Shown: in pieces, positions 12,137 through 22,450 of the stretch
Position numbering within the stretch: the stretch's first letter is position 1
Layout: each line of letters opens with the position of its first letter
NCBI GenBank assembly: GCA_039090855.1
Contig: CM076990.1
Location: 200,203,232 to 200,267,231 of the forward strand
DNA from: Macrothele yani
Lineage: Eukaryota; Arthropoda; Arachnida; Araneae; Macrothelidae
Length of the DNA: 64,000 nucleotides
Direction: 5' to 3'
Made by a program: the position numbers and the translations under genes
The notes under the pieces: model-generated
Told to the model about the DNA's origin: nothing
Database searches by the model: none
What the model saw: the letters and a program-made list of their open reading frames with translations, nothing else

Positions 12137-12139
<3 letters not shown>
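11218..12139 (-). pseudogene. RTE-like LINE, 3' half in opposite orientation
   Basis: A single open frame of 295 residues starts at MRQGDTISPKLFNATLEGV (12129) and passes LRFADDVVIFATSP, TYVYLGQQISSEGHIGEEIN, AETWTLTKRD and the terminal WIDNG at 11242. It lies head to head with the plus-strand copy that stops at 11197; the seam is a short 'atcatgatgatatatcatcatc' run. It is nearly identical in protein to the other copies, so it is young. It lacks the endonuclease and the first RT motifs. Confidence 0.88.

Positions 12140-12169
<30 letters not shown>
12140..12169. repeat. (AT)n microsatellite at LINE seam
   Basis: About 28 bp of alternating AT separates the minus-strand LINE piece from a plus-strand LINE 3' end. 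Similar AT tracts mark the LINE seams at 8579-8589 and 46868-46985. Confidence 0.8.
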
Positions 12170-12171
<2 letters not shown>

Positions 12172-12480
12172 GAAGAGGAACTCGTGGATAAGGAAAATGA
12201 CGAGCGGAAGGCATCGTGATCAGAGCAAATTCCTGAAATGGCAGTGGACTGGACATGTTGCCAGAAGAATGGACCACCGATGAACAACCAAAATTCTAGA
12301 CTGGATTCCAAGAGACAGGAAAAGACCCAGAAGACCACATGGGAGATGGGTGGATGAAATTCGAAAGCATGTGGGAGTGACATGGAGGAGACTGGTGAAA
12401 GATAGACCATTGTGGAAGTAACTTGGTGAGACCTTCATCCAGCAGTAGATTGATAATGGTTGATGGTGATGATGATGATA
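12170..12480 (+). pseudogene. RTE-like LINE, 3' end fragment
   Basis: The plus strand reads KKRNSWIRKMT, then FLKWQWTGHVARRMDHR, then WIPRDRKRPRRP and RDR-like residues to IDNG, with several stops. It is more diverged than its neighbours, so it belongs to an earlier insertion. It ends with a GATGATGAT tail at about 12460-12480. Confidence 0.8.
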
Positions 12481-13039
12481 TATAGGCTACATATTTGTTC
12501 TTAAAATTTACCTTCCTAAAAAATTTACTTTTGATGTCATTAAAACTTTTTTTTTACAGAGACAGTTCTATAGTATTAATAATTTATAATGTTTTACACA
12601 ATTTAGTTATTTTTGATGCTCCTGATTAATTTTTCGTTATCTACCAACTTGCAAGCTTTTCGAAGACCCAGTGTGTGCATGTGTCAGAAGAAAATTCACC
12701 CAGTCAGGATACATTGCTGATATTTATACATATGGCATGGAAGTCAGTATGTTTTGTCAATATAGCTGCTTTTAATTGCCACTGTGGGTGCACAATGATG
12801 TCTAAAAACAGGAAGTCTGACTCAACTTTTTTCTTGCTCATCTGTCTCTACAGATGAGTAACTTGTTGCTTTTTCCATGGCTACGAGTCATCTTTCTGGG
12901 ACTGCTGCCCAACCAGTCAGTGCTGACTTAGATAACAAAGCAGAGGTAGTGAATTAGTATTTCTCTTATGAAGAAAAATGCTAAAGGAATTTAAGGAAGT
13001 GCTATAAAGCAAGAATTAAGATACAGTATTGGAGAGACA
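12481..13039. other. interior of the 6.7-kb element, no clear gene
   Basis: This is AT-rich sequence between the LINE cluster and the ORF at 13040. A short open stretch near 12880-12955 (SSHLSGTAAQPVSADLDNK) lies just upstream of the 13040 ORF and could be part of its 5' coding region, but a stop intervenes. Confidence 0.4.
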
Positions 13040-13462
13040 GTGCCAGGTAAAAGAAGCAGTCATTGTTTCAAACCTGTGGATGAATTTACACTAAAAGTAT
13101 CACAAATTTCAACCAGTACTGATGCTTTCACTGCCAAAGTTATAAAACAAGATGTCAGCATTACAGAATCCTTATCAACCTATTCAAAGGAAGAGTATGT
13201 TGCCTGTGTGTACAACAAAAAATGGTGGATTGGAAAAATCATTGATGTGTCAAAAAATCATGAAGATTGCTATGTGCATTTCCTTTATCCTCATGGCCCT
13301 ACTTCAACTTATGTTTGGCCTGAGCAGCCAGATTTGTGCTGGGTACCATGTGGTAACATTTTGCAGAAAGTATCCCCTCTTGTAACCACAACTGGAAGAA
13401 CATATTACATATCACCAACAATTACTGACAAAATAACCAATTTGTTTGACACTTGGAAATAA
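13040..13462 (+). CDS. 140-residue protein of the long-TIR element, unassigned
   Basis: Starting at Met 13040, the product begins MPGKRSSHCFKPVDEFTLKV. It has a C-terminal domain of about 90 residues (EEYVACVYNKKWWIGKII, HFLYPHGPTSTYVWP, DLCWVPCGNILQKV) and ends in DTWK. The Trp/Tyr/Cys-rich layout with 'YVA.VY...WWIGKI' and 'HPHGP...WP...D.CWVP' is, as I recall, a module found at the C-terminus of uncharacterised repeat-associated proteins in invertebrates; I have no functional name for it. There is no signal peptide or membrane segment. It is the only intact reading frame native to the 6.7-kb element, so a role in that element (DNA or protein binding) is an inference. It could also be the last exon of a longer transposon gene. 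Confidence 0.6.
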   Translation: MPGKRSSHCFKPVDEFTLKVSQISTSTDAFTAKVIKQDVSITESLSTYSKEEYVACVYNKKWWIGKIIDVSKNHEDCYVHFLYPHGPTSTYVWPEQPDLCWVPCGNILQKVSPLVTTTGRTYYISPTITDKITNLFDTWK

Positions 13463-13647
13463 TTTTCACATTTGGGGAAGGGGGGGGCTCATACTTTATA
13501 ATTAAGGTATATGTATATAATGTTGCAATGTAGATGTTTTGATACTTTCTCATTGTCATCACAGCCAGTTAGTGCCAGTATTGCAATTTGAGTGAATATA
13601 TGTTTAAACAATTGTAAGTTACATTGTGTTTGAACTGCAGATTTGTT

Positions 13648-14155
13648 CTTTTTTTTTTTTTTTTTTTTCATTGTACAAGAAAACACCTTTACCAAATTTT
13701 TACCATGTGTTGCTAAGCTAACCACTTAACAACCCTGCAAGTTTGAATCCTGTAAATTTAAGTATAGAGAAGTTATAGCAATTTAAAATAAATAATGTAA
13801 ATATTTCTTTGTCACGGTTATTTCAATAATTAAATTAAAAACAACAACAAATAATTGTCTAATCATGTAGCCTAAAATGTTATCTTTAATTAGACACCAA
13901 GATCATAAGAATCGGTTTGAAATTTTTGAAGTTATTAGAGGAAAAGTGGTAACAAGCAGTGACCTTGAGACAAAAGCAAAGTGCAAATGCACATGTTTCA
14001 GGTGGCGCCACAGGTGAGAATACTTATGCGAAAAATCTGAAAAAAATATGACATGCTATTCTCTTGAATGTCTAACAATAAAATAATTTTCAAAGAAATC
14101 TGAGACTGAGTGGCAGGATTTTTTTTTTTTTTAAGGTGATTTCACATGGAATGAC
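13648..14155 (-). repeat. right long terminal inverted repeat
   Basis: This pairs with 7463-7951 on the opposite strand. It opens with a poly-T run at 13648 and ends with the tip GGAATGAC at 14148-14155. Confidence 0.75.
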
Positions 14156-14300
14156 TCTCTGAGCACATGATGGCAACAATATAATAAGTGATCATGTCAT
14201 GCACTAAAATCAGAATGGTACATGCATTTACTGACGATCATAATCAAAGGAGAATTAATGCTCAAAAATATGAAAAGGAGATGTAACAATAATCATATAC

Positions 14301-14471
14301 CTTTTTTAATAAGCACAAGGTTGTCAGTATCATACTTGAGAAAAGTAGAGGTTGTGGACAGTGCTGCAGCTACTGCTGATATTCGGTGAACTGGGGGCAA
14401 AGCATCTTCATAGTCCTCAATTATTGACACATAATCATAAAACATTTGGAAAATGTCAGTAAAATACACAT
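14301..14471 (-). CDS. unidentified host gene, most downstream exon seen (57 codons)
   Basis: On the minus strand an acceptor (cttttgtag) precedes 171 nt ending at a donor (gtatatg). The reading is two bases, then VYFTDIFQMFYDYVSIIEDY, EDALPPVHRISAVAAALSTT, STFLKYDTDNLVLIKK, then one base. Phase 1 entry fits the exon at 32283-32368, whose last base gives Asn at the join. The sequence is rich in predicted helix and has no transposon similarity that I can see. I do not recognise the family. Later exons must lie below 14.3 kb or outside the window; none was found with confidence. The upstream intron, about 17.8 kb, contains most of the transposons between 14.5 and 32.3 kb. Confidence 0.72.
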
Positions 14472-14609
14472 CTACAAAAGAAAAAATAATAACATCACTT
14501 ATCCATGACAAGAAAACTTGTAAAACATTTCCCAGCTGAAATTTAAACACTGGAAGACAAAAATTAAAAAAAAGAGAGGGGAAATCATGATAATATGTGT
14601 ACACTCCAA

Positions 14610-15490
14610 ACACATCTTCATCATCAACTATTCTCAGTCCATTGCTAGAAGTCTCTTCCACGAGCCACTCTCTTTGCATGTTACTCTGGCATGATCTTGA
14701 ATTTCACCCACAAATCTCCCATATGGTCTTTTTTCGTGCCTTTTCTAGTCCCTTAATATCCATGTCTGTGATCCATTAGAAAAAAACTGGACAGGTGCAT
14801 TGATTAAACATTTTTATTTTAACACATGATAGTAAATTGCTCTAGAAAATTATTGTACTGTTCCTTCCAAGTGCACTCCAGCCAAGTTTTATATGCTTAT
14901 CAATTTCTTCTTTGATGTGGCCCTTATGTGATATCTGTTGCCCAAGATAGAGGTAGGCATCAGTTACTTTTAAGTTTGCCTCATCGACCTCTAATTCATT
15001 ATTTATTGAAAAAGCATTGTACATCATTTTTTTTTAAGTTCACTTTTAATCCTACTTCTTAACTTTTTTTCAAAAGTTCCTGGATCATACCCTGCAGCTC
15101 TGTGGTCGTACTTGCTGCAATGACTGCGTCATCAGTAAAATGAGAATGTGAGTTAATCTCCATTAATCTTGATCTCCTTGTCTTTGAATTGTTACATTGA
15201 AATGTGTGGAATATATGTGTCACCTTGTTTGACTCCCTTTCCAATTTCTATATTTGCTGTGTCCTTGAAAAATCGAACCCTTCCACCTGCATTTTCGTAG
15301 ATGTTATCAATAACATAAACAGACACATATGCATCTTCAGTACCACAGGATTTCAAGGACATAACTGCTCATGGTTTCCGCAAATCTAAACCCTTTTCAT
15401 AACCAATAAATGACATAGATAGTGTGAGTTCATATTTATTTGCTCTTTCATTTAGTTCTTTCAACATAAATATATGAACAAGATTACAAT
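14610..15490 (-). pseudogene. RTE-like LINE remnant, inverted piece
   Basis: Minus-strand frames read YEKGLDLRKP (about 15400), IEIGKGVKQGDT, a decayed FADD region near 15140, then LYLGQQISHKGHIKEEIDKH near 14930 and fragments of the C-terminus. Stops and frameshifts are frequent, so this is an older copy of the same LINE family. It abuts a plus-strand continuation at 15490. Confidence 0.75.
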
Positions 15491-15970
15491 TTTCAAGAGC
15501 AATTTAGCATTATGGATTAAACGAAAAGTGCTTAGTCAATGCATTTTTTAAGTTGTTACATATGAATCAGAGGCATGAACTTCAACTCAAAAAAAAAAAT
15601 ACAAGCTATGGACAATTCAAAGAAGCATGGAGATATAGAAAGAGAAGATATATATGAATACAAGAAGAGATATACATGGATCAGGAAAATGACAAGGGTG
15701 AATGGCATCAGGATTAAAGTGAAGACCTTCAAGTGACAAAGGATTGGACATATTTCTAGGAAAGCTGACCACTGTTGGACAACAGAAATACTAGGCTGGA
15801 TACCAATGGACAGGTAAAAATAAAAAATAATAAAAACACTGTGGAACTATGTGGAGATGGGTGGATGAAATTCTTGCTAGCCACAGTGACTTGGAAGAGA
15901 ACTGCTCAAGACAGAATGTTGTTGAAGAGATAAGGAGGCCTTCATTCAGCAGTAGACTGAAAATGGTTAA
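15491..15970 (+). pseudogene. RTE-like LINE remnant, 3' piece in opposite orientation
   Basis: The plus strand reads FKSNLALWIKRKVLSQCIF, YTWIRKMTRVNGIRIKVKTF, then GHISRKADHCWTTEILGWIP and QQ.TENG, with several stops. It starts where the minus-strand piece 14610-15490 ends, so the element is inverted about this point, as seen again at 8-12.5 kb. Confidence 0.75.
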
Positions 15971-15984
15971 TGATTACAATATAC

Positions 15985-17560
15985 CAGTGGACCATAATTA
16001 AACTTTCCCTATTCAGAGCCTTCTGTAGCTCGGTCTAATAACCAGAATGGTGCAAAATTTTATAGAAAGACTACTCAAGAAATGGAAAGAATTATTAAAT
16101 GAAGAAGTGTAGCTCAAAAAATCGCCAATAGGGCGAATAAGGCACTGTACAATGTAAATAAAAAAAGCATTAAAATGGACAACGGAATCGCAAAGACGAA
16201 ATTGAAATTAAAGATTACATTTATCTGTTGCACTTACGATAACACAGCAAGAAAACATGTCATGTCAATTCAATTTATCACAGTAATGATCAAAGTTACC
16301 AGAGCATAAGCATTGTCACAAACAAGTGCATAACTTGAAGACACTGCATTCACTTGTGTGGAAGAGGACCTGGTTCAATTGTGCCACCATTGTTATGTAC
16401 TAGACATAGCACCCAGAACACAGCATGCTCCACAGCAGAACATAACATATCTGGAGGAATGTTTTGCACAATTTCGCGATATGTTGTTCTTTAAGGCTGC
16501 CAAGTTCCAAACATGGCTACAATAGACGTTGGCCTTTAGGTAACCCCTCAGGTAAAAAATCGTGTGGAGCAATGTCAGAGGAGCGTGGTGGCTATGCAAC
16601 TGGGAAGAAGCGACTAATCACTTGTTCTGTAAAGTAATGCTGTAGCAGCTGCTGTACCAGTCCTGCAAGGTGGGGAGGTGCTCCATCTTATGAAAAAATG
16701 GTTTTGTCCAGGCATAATCATTGCTGAAGATGCGGAATGACAAAACTATTCAGCACATCACGATATTTTCTTGTAGTAATGGAACAGGTTAATGGTCCTG
16801 TTGGAGTGATGTCCTCAAAAAAGAATGGTTCTATTATAAACTCTGCTGTGAAGCCACACCACAATGCAATTTTTGATGAAATTAATGGAAGCTGCTGGAG
16901 TGCATGCAATTGCCAGCCCAAATTCAGCATTAAAATTGCTGAATTTGGGCTGGCAATTGCATGGGGCAATTTGCCAGCCCAAATTCAGCAATTTTAAGTG
17001 TTCACAGTCTCGTCCAGGTAAAAAATGGCCTCATCTCTTTACAAAATTTTCCATCGTCGACTTCCATTTTGGCCAAAAAATTAGAGGCAGATATGAGTAG
17101 CTTATCACAGTCATCATGTAGCAGACACTGTCTGTGGCTAACCTTGTATGGATAAAAGTGGATAATTTTGCACAAGACATTCCATACCATGGAATAAGGC
17201 ATAACCAATCATTCGGCTACTCCACCAGCGATGCTACTAACAGCAACATTATCGTGTGATTCCTAGACAACAGCTGTCACAACTTCTTCAATTACCCATG
17301 GTGGCACTGGTTTCAGTCTTCTTCCAGGTCTAACATCCAACAATCCAGTTCCTTCAAACTTCTGAATCATACAATTAACTGCAGCAGCTGACAGAGAACC
17401 TTTACACAAGTTGTGGTAGGTTCTAAACTCACGAAGAGCAGCTCCTGCATTTCACTTGCTTAGATAAAATAATGTTACAAGTAACGTGCACTGAGGTACA
17501 GTGAGGTGAATGTTGAGAATGACAATGCATTTGTGAAGTTGTCTCTTTAATTTATAGCTC
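15985..17560 (-). pseudogene. mariner-like element of the DUF4817 type, degenerate
   Basis: From 17560 downwards, the minus strand reads ALREFRTYHNLCKGSLSAAA, then FEGTGLLDVRPGRRLKPVPP, then MPYSMVWNVLCKIIHFYPYK, then NFLAKMEVDDGKFCKEMRPF. C-terminal pieces follow near 16600-16400 (RGYLKANVYCSHVWNLAALK). Known relatives have an N-terminal helix-turn-helix (DUF4817) before a DDE transposase. Many stops interrupt it. A local snap-back hairpin at 16904-16962 has rearranged the middle. The start near 'ccataattaaactttccc' (about 15992) resembles a terminus and recurs near 32650. Confidence 0.65.
16904..16990. repeat. perfect 26-bp hairpin plus a third direct copy
   Basis: The arm 16904-16929 (atgcaattgccagcccaaat, then tcagca) is exactly complementary to 16937-16962, with a 7-nt loop. 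A further copy of the arm's core (ttgccagcccaaattcagca) follows at 16971-16990. There is no transposon end here; it interrupts the mariner remnant. Confidence 0.9.
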
Positions 17561-18086
17561 TATGCTGCCAGCAATACAGATGTCAGATGTTCACCTATGT
17601 TTTATACAAAGTTTCTGTTTCCTGGGCAACAACAGTGTCACATTCCTCTTATCGGTGACTTTTTGAATGTGTTTTTCTTTTCTTTTTTACACAGTATCCC
17701 TCTTCCCATGTGTTGAACAGTCTCCCTGCCAAATTGGGTGTCATTCCTGTTGTTAGATCAAGCCACAGAAGTCTGAATAGGAGAAGATTAATTATGGCTC
17801 CCGATACATACATAAGGAGAAACACACTTAAAAATAACTCTTAATGGGGATTTAAACAGAAATCATGATTTCATTGATGAGCCCAGATTTCATAAAATAT
17901 GAATTTTAATGAGGAAAGTAATTTCTTTCAAGAATGATTTTAATTAGTTTTCTATATTAAGAAACACAAACACAACTTAGGATAGCCAGCTACAATTAGA
18001 ATATCATACATACATATCACTAAGCTGTTCTCTGAGATTCAGAGGTTAGCACCAAAAAGAAATACAAACTACCAGATAATTTTTAC

Positions 18087-19060
18087 TTACTGTTGCTGTA
18101 TCAAACTTCTCCATGTACAGCAATGTTGACATACAACTTGGACTTCACTGACATCCATTACACGCCATACAGAAGATCTTCTATACTTCATACTCATTAT
18201 TTTTTTCTCATGCAGACACTCCTGAATCTGATCCCCCCAGGACTTCCTTGGCCTTTTCTTCCTTCCACTTGGGCTAAAAAGAATTTTTAGTAAGCATCGC
18301 ATCACTCATTCTTTCAACATGGCCAAACCACTGAAGTATATTAGTCTCCACCTTGCTAACAACATTTTGCTTCACATCACACAACTGCAGCACATCTTAC
18401 TTCCTCACACAATCAGAACGTACCTTGCCACAAACCCCCATAAGTAACGCATTTCTCCAGCACACAAACGAATCCTATGTTTCTTCTGTAGTACCCAGGT
18501 TTCACTGCCATACATCAGAGTAGAAACCCATTACACTTTTATACACAGCCATGCGGGACTCTCTTGAGAACCCATTGTTCCTGTGAAAACCTCCCAGAGC
18601 AGCCTTGGCTTTCAATAAGGAATTCACTTGCCTACTAATATCACCATCCAAATTGTTCTCTCTGTCAAACATGCTTCCTAAATACACAAACTCACTCACC
18701 TGGTCAATCACTGTGCCATTTGGACTTCCATTACATTCAGTGCTACCAGTTCCCCTCCCAAAAACCATAACTTTGGTTTTCCCCTTATTAATACTCAGTT
18801 TCAATTTCATGCAAACTTTGTATATCTGGGACAACATTCTCTGCAACTCACTTTTGCTCTCTGCCAACAGGACAGTGTCATCAGCGCACAACAATCTGCA
18901 CACATGAATCTCACCAAGACATAAACTAGTATCATCTATTTTGGCATCACGCATGCACGCATCCATAAATATATTAAACAGCCATGGTGACATTACACAA
19001 CCTTGCCTGACTCCTGCACCAACAGAAAACCATTTTGATAAAACACAATTCCAGACTTGT
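18087..19060 (-). pseudogene. second non-LTR retrotransposon lineage, RT C-terminal region
   Basis: The minus strand reads MSPWLFNIFMDACMRDAKID (18993), the catalytic segment LLCADDTVLLAESKSELQRM, KTKVMVFGRG, VSEFVYLGSMFDRENNLDGD, then SRESRMAVYKSVMGFYSDVW. It continues, broken, to FGHVERMSDAM near 18310. RT motifs are recognisable but Phe-Ala-Asp-Asp has become Cys-Ala-Asp-Asp. The lineage differs from the RTE-like copies elsewhere in the window. It is interrupted by 19061-20160 and resumes upstream. Confidence 0.8.
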
Positions 19061-20160
19061 CAACCTTAAGAAGAGAAAAATCCTGCAAGCATACTTTCGT
19101 ATGTTTGAAATATCAATGGACATAATTTGAAGCACTAATGTTATATTAATGCATGTAAAAAATGTTGAAAAAATATAAAAATTTTTTTTGTTCAGTTATG
19201 CATTGATCTTGAAAATAACCCAAATTATGACGGAAAAGGAGAAATTTCTTGAAGCCGTCGCACTCTTATGTCTAAAGATTACAGTGATTTTTTTTCGCCG
19301 CCAAATTTCTGTTTTCGGAAATTTTCCCTTAAATACAAATATTTATGGAATAAAATGATATAAAACATACTGGACAGAGGCTACATCACAGGAAAAAGAA
19401 ATTACGATTACGGAAAAAATCTTTATTTCGTTTACTTCTGTTTTCTGAAAGATGAAGTACCGTCCCGATGCGTCTTTTTACGAATTGGTAAAATTATTTG
19501 ATGCATAGTTTTACGCGTGTAGAAAAATTTCTGAGTCATATTTTTGTGCTGCGAGAAAAATTCCGGACACATATTTTTACGCTTCGAGAAAAATTCTCGA
19601 TGTGTATTTTTACACGTTGGTAAAATTTCGATACACACTAGATGCATAATTACGCATTTTGGTGAACTCTGGACTCGGCACATCACTTGAGCACTCCCAT
19701 AGAAAGAGAGCTACCGCACGACGCTAGCGAGTCAAAGATGACATCATCGCATGACACAGCGCTCATAAGATCCAGTAGAAAAATCTACGGTTCCCGCCAA
19801 TGCCAAGCCTGTTCCTGCAGCGCCAGAGATCATTAGCGGACAGAAGAGTAAACATCGCTGCCGTTTACTCTTTTGTCATCGCTTCCAACTGCTGACTCAG
19901 AGGCGAAAGGTCACTTCTCCACTAATGAACCGATGCCTTGGAGAACTTCGAACTTTTCCCCTCGTAACTTTTTAATTTAAGCTACGGTAATCATTGAAGT
20001 TCGCATCGGAGAACTTCAAACTTTTCTCCTCGTTACTTTTTAATTTACGCTGCGGAAATCATGATGGAATTTGGCAATATTAATTTATAATCCGGAATTC
20101 CGGAAAATGTAATGAAATCTGACATTGCCGGTCTAAACCCGGAAGGTTGGCAGGCCTGCA
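19061..20160. repeat. insertion with dispersed repeat A, a 51-bp minisatellite and a 70-bp duplication
   Basis: Part 19190-19450 matches repeat family A (see 1751-2500). From 19470 to about 19660, four imperfect units of about 51 bp share 'gagaaaaattc..gac.catatttttac'. Near 19935-20060 a unit of about 70 bp (ggagaacttcgaacttttcc ...) occurs twice. The block splits the LINE remnant at 18.1-21.9 kb. No gene is seen. Confidence 0.6.
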
Positions 20161-21880
20161 ATTCACTCGTACACAAGCTCTGCTGCCAGCATACATGGCT
20201 TTTACACTATTAAGTAGATTCCCAGTAACACCATAATCATTCAATACCTTCCACAAAAGTGGACCCTATTTATTCGGTCATAAGCTTTCTCTAAATATAT
20301 GAAGGCAGCAAAAACTTTCTTACCAACAGCCAGATACTTTTCAATCATCACGAGTAACAAAAATTTTGTTAGTGCAGCCTTTACCAGGCATAAAACCACT
20401 CTGAACATCCCACACTTTCTCTGTTTTAAGATTCCATACTTTTCAGATCACACCTAATAAAGAAACTTCCTTGCAAGTTGAAACACCATACATATCTAAA
20501 TATCTCTAAGCTGCTCTCTGTTTTTGAGGTTAGCTCTTCAAAGTAAGATCATTTGCCGAATCAAAGTTATGGATAGTGTTACATTTTACTTATTGTTGAT
20601 GCATCAAGTGTATCAACCTTTACAGCAATCTCAACACACAACTCCAGCTTTACTCACATCCATAACATCTAACACAAAACTATTTCTCTTGCAGGCATTC
20701 CTGTATCAGGTCCTCCCATGGTTCTCTCAGCTTTCCTCTACCTTTCTTTTCTCTCACTCGGCTGAATAAACTCCCTCAGTTAGCATCTCATCACTCATTC
20801 TTTCAACATGACAAACCCATCTCGAAATATTTGCCTTCAACATACTAACATTTTGCTTCAAATTACAATTTATTCCTCACATGATCATAATGAGTCTTGC
20901 CACAACTGTAAGTAATGCATCTCTCCAGCACATAAATGAGTTCTGTATCTCTTCTGCAAGTACTCAGGTTTCACTAACATACCTTGGAGTAGGAACAATT
21001 ACACTTCTATACACAGCCATTTCAAGAAACTATCAGTCCTGTGAAATCCTTCTAATGCAGTTATGACTTTTAAATCTGAATTAACTCATCAATGATTTTA
21101 CCATGTAATTTATTTTCTTCTATCAGAAATTCTTCCCAGATACACAAACCCATTCACTTGGTCTAACCCTGAACCATTTAGACCGATTTTGCATTCAGTA
21201 CCAGCATTTTTTTTTTTTTTTTTTTTTTGCTCAAAAGCCATAACTTTGGCTTACCCCTATTTATACTCACTTTGATTTTCATATGAACTTCAAACTTTGC
21301 TCATCTTGGACAACATATTCTGCAACTTCTTTTTCTCTCAGCTAACAGTACTGTGTTATAAGCATACAGCAAACAAAACATATGGAAACTTCCCAGACAT
21401 AAACCAGTACTGTCTGTTTTGACATTTCATGTGCATAATTCCCTAAATATATTGAACAGTCATGGTGGCATTGCAGAACTTTGTCTGACTCCTGCAAGAA
21501 TAATTTTTTTTTTTTTAAATACCATTTGCACTAACAAAACAAATGCTCTATTGCTAGCATATATGGCTTTCATACATTAAAGCTGTTTCCCAGTTATTCC
21601 ATATTTATTCAGAACCTTCCACAGAAATACCTTTTTCACTTGATCACAAGTTTTCTCCAAATCTACAAAGGAACTTTTTTACCAATAGACAGATACTGTT
21701 TTAAGCATCACACATAAAAGCTAAAATTTGTTTAGCGCAACCCTTAGCAGGTACAAAACCATTCGGTACATTCCACAATTTCATTATTGAGAAGCAATGT
21801 ACCTTATCAATAAGGAAATTTCTACACACTTTCCCTTGCACACTCATTAGACAGATATGACATGAGTTCTTACATTCAGT
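20161..21880 (-). pseudogene. second LINE lineage, decayed copies continuing the 18-19 kb fragment
   Basis: Minus-strand frames show VFAAFIYLEKAYDRINR near 20310 (RT motif with F..LEKAYDR), VCHVERMSDEMLTEG near 20800, and a second set between 21100 and 21880 (weak LEKTCD and SPP-like motifs, ADK-like pieces). Stops are frequent. At least two overlapping old copies are needed to explain the duplicated C-terminal segment (18.1-18.5 and 20.5-21.0 kb). Confidence 0.6.
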
Positions 21881-22167
21881 CTAATCACCTTTTCCTTCAT
21901 ACAAGAAATATTCAAAATCTCCTTGAAAGGCATCTGTATATTTACACCTGTTCCTCTAAAGTTAACGTGCTATGACTTGTTTGAAAGCTTGTCTAAACTT
22001 GCCATTGCGTGTATTGTATCATCACAAAGGCCACATTGCATCATCATTTGTCTCGTTGCTGGCAGCATATAAATCTTGGTCTATGAAATCTGCACACTGT
22101 TACTGAGCCTACTAAAGATGGAGAATGATTTTACATTTTTGCAACATAAAATCGTTGGAACAACAAC

Positions 22168-22194
22168 AACAAACAAACAAACAAACAAACAAAC

Positions 22195-22226
<32 letters not shown>

Positions 22227-22252
22227 GAAAGAAAGAAAAAGAAAAAGAAAAA
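22168..22252. repeat. simple repeat, (CAAA)n then A-rich
   Basis: An AAC/CAAA run is followed by 25 A residues and GAAA units. The long open frames across it in three frames are artefacts of composition. Confidence 0.9.
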
Positions 22253-22264
22253 AATCCAAGCCAA

Positions 22265-22450
22265 TTTATCACAATTATATGGGGATCATACCTGTTCATA
22301 TGGCACTGTTATAAGGATTGAAGTACAAATTCAGAGAAGGATGGCAGAGCTTCATGACAATGCCAGTGCTAAAAAAAACCAGGCAAATTATCACTGGTCA
22401 ACAACAAAAAAAAAAAAATTCTGGCCTGGACGTTTGCAGCTGTTTTAGAC
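22265..22450 (+). pseudogene. mariner-like remnant, upstream half (split by the next element)
   Basis: Short frames read GSYLFIWHCYKD, YKFREGWQSFMTMPVLKKTR and KFWPGRLQLF. Together with 24602-25020 they look like a mariner transposase of which the middle was separated by insertion of the 22451-24601 element. The evidence on this side is weak. Confidence 0.35.

Larger units (their letters stand above)
7461..14155. mobile_element. 6.7-kb DNA element with about 500-bp terminal inverted repeats
   Basis: The arm 7463-7951 is repeated in reverse complement at about 13648-14155. Tips are GTCATTCCATGTGAAGTCACC at the left and the complement of GTCATTCCATGTGAAATCACC at the right. Shared interior motifs include 'ggtggcgccacagg', 'gaccttgagac', 'gtgttgctaagctaacc' and a poly-A/T junction. 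Flanking TCTCTG occurs at 7455-7460 and 14156-14161 and may be a duplication, although two extra G bases at the left tip leave the exact boundary open. Inside lie one intact small ORF (13040-13462) and a cluster of LINE pieces (8064-12480) that arrived later. The superfamily is not assigned. Confidence 0.7.

Noticed and set aside
22076..22448. ORFs rich in Lys/Gln or Phe on both strands
   Set aside because: They are produced by the (CAAA)n and poly-A simple repeat.
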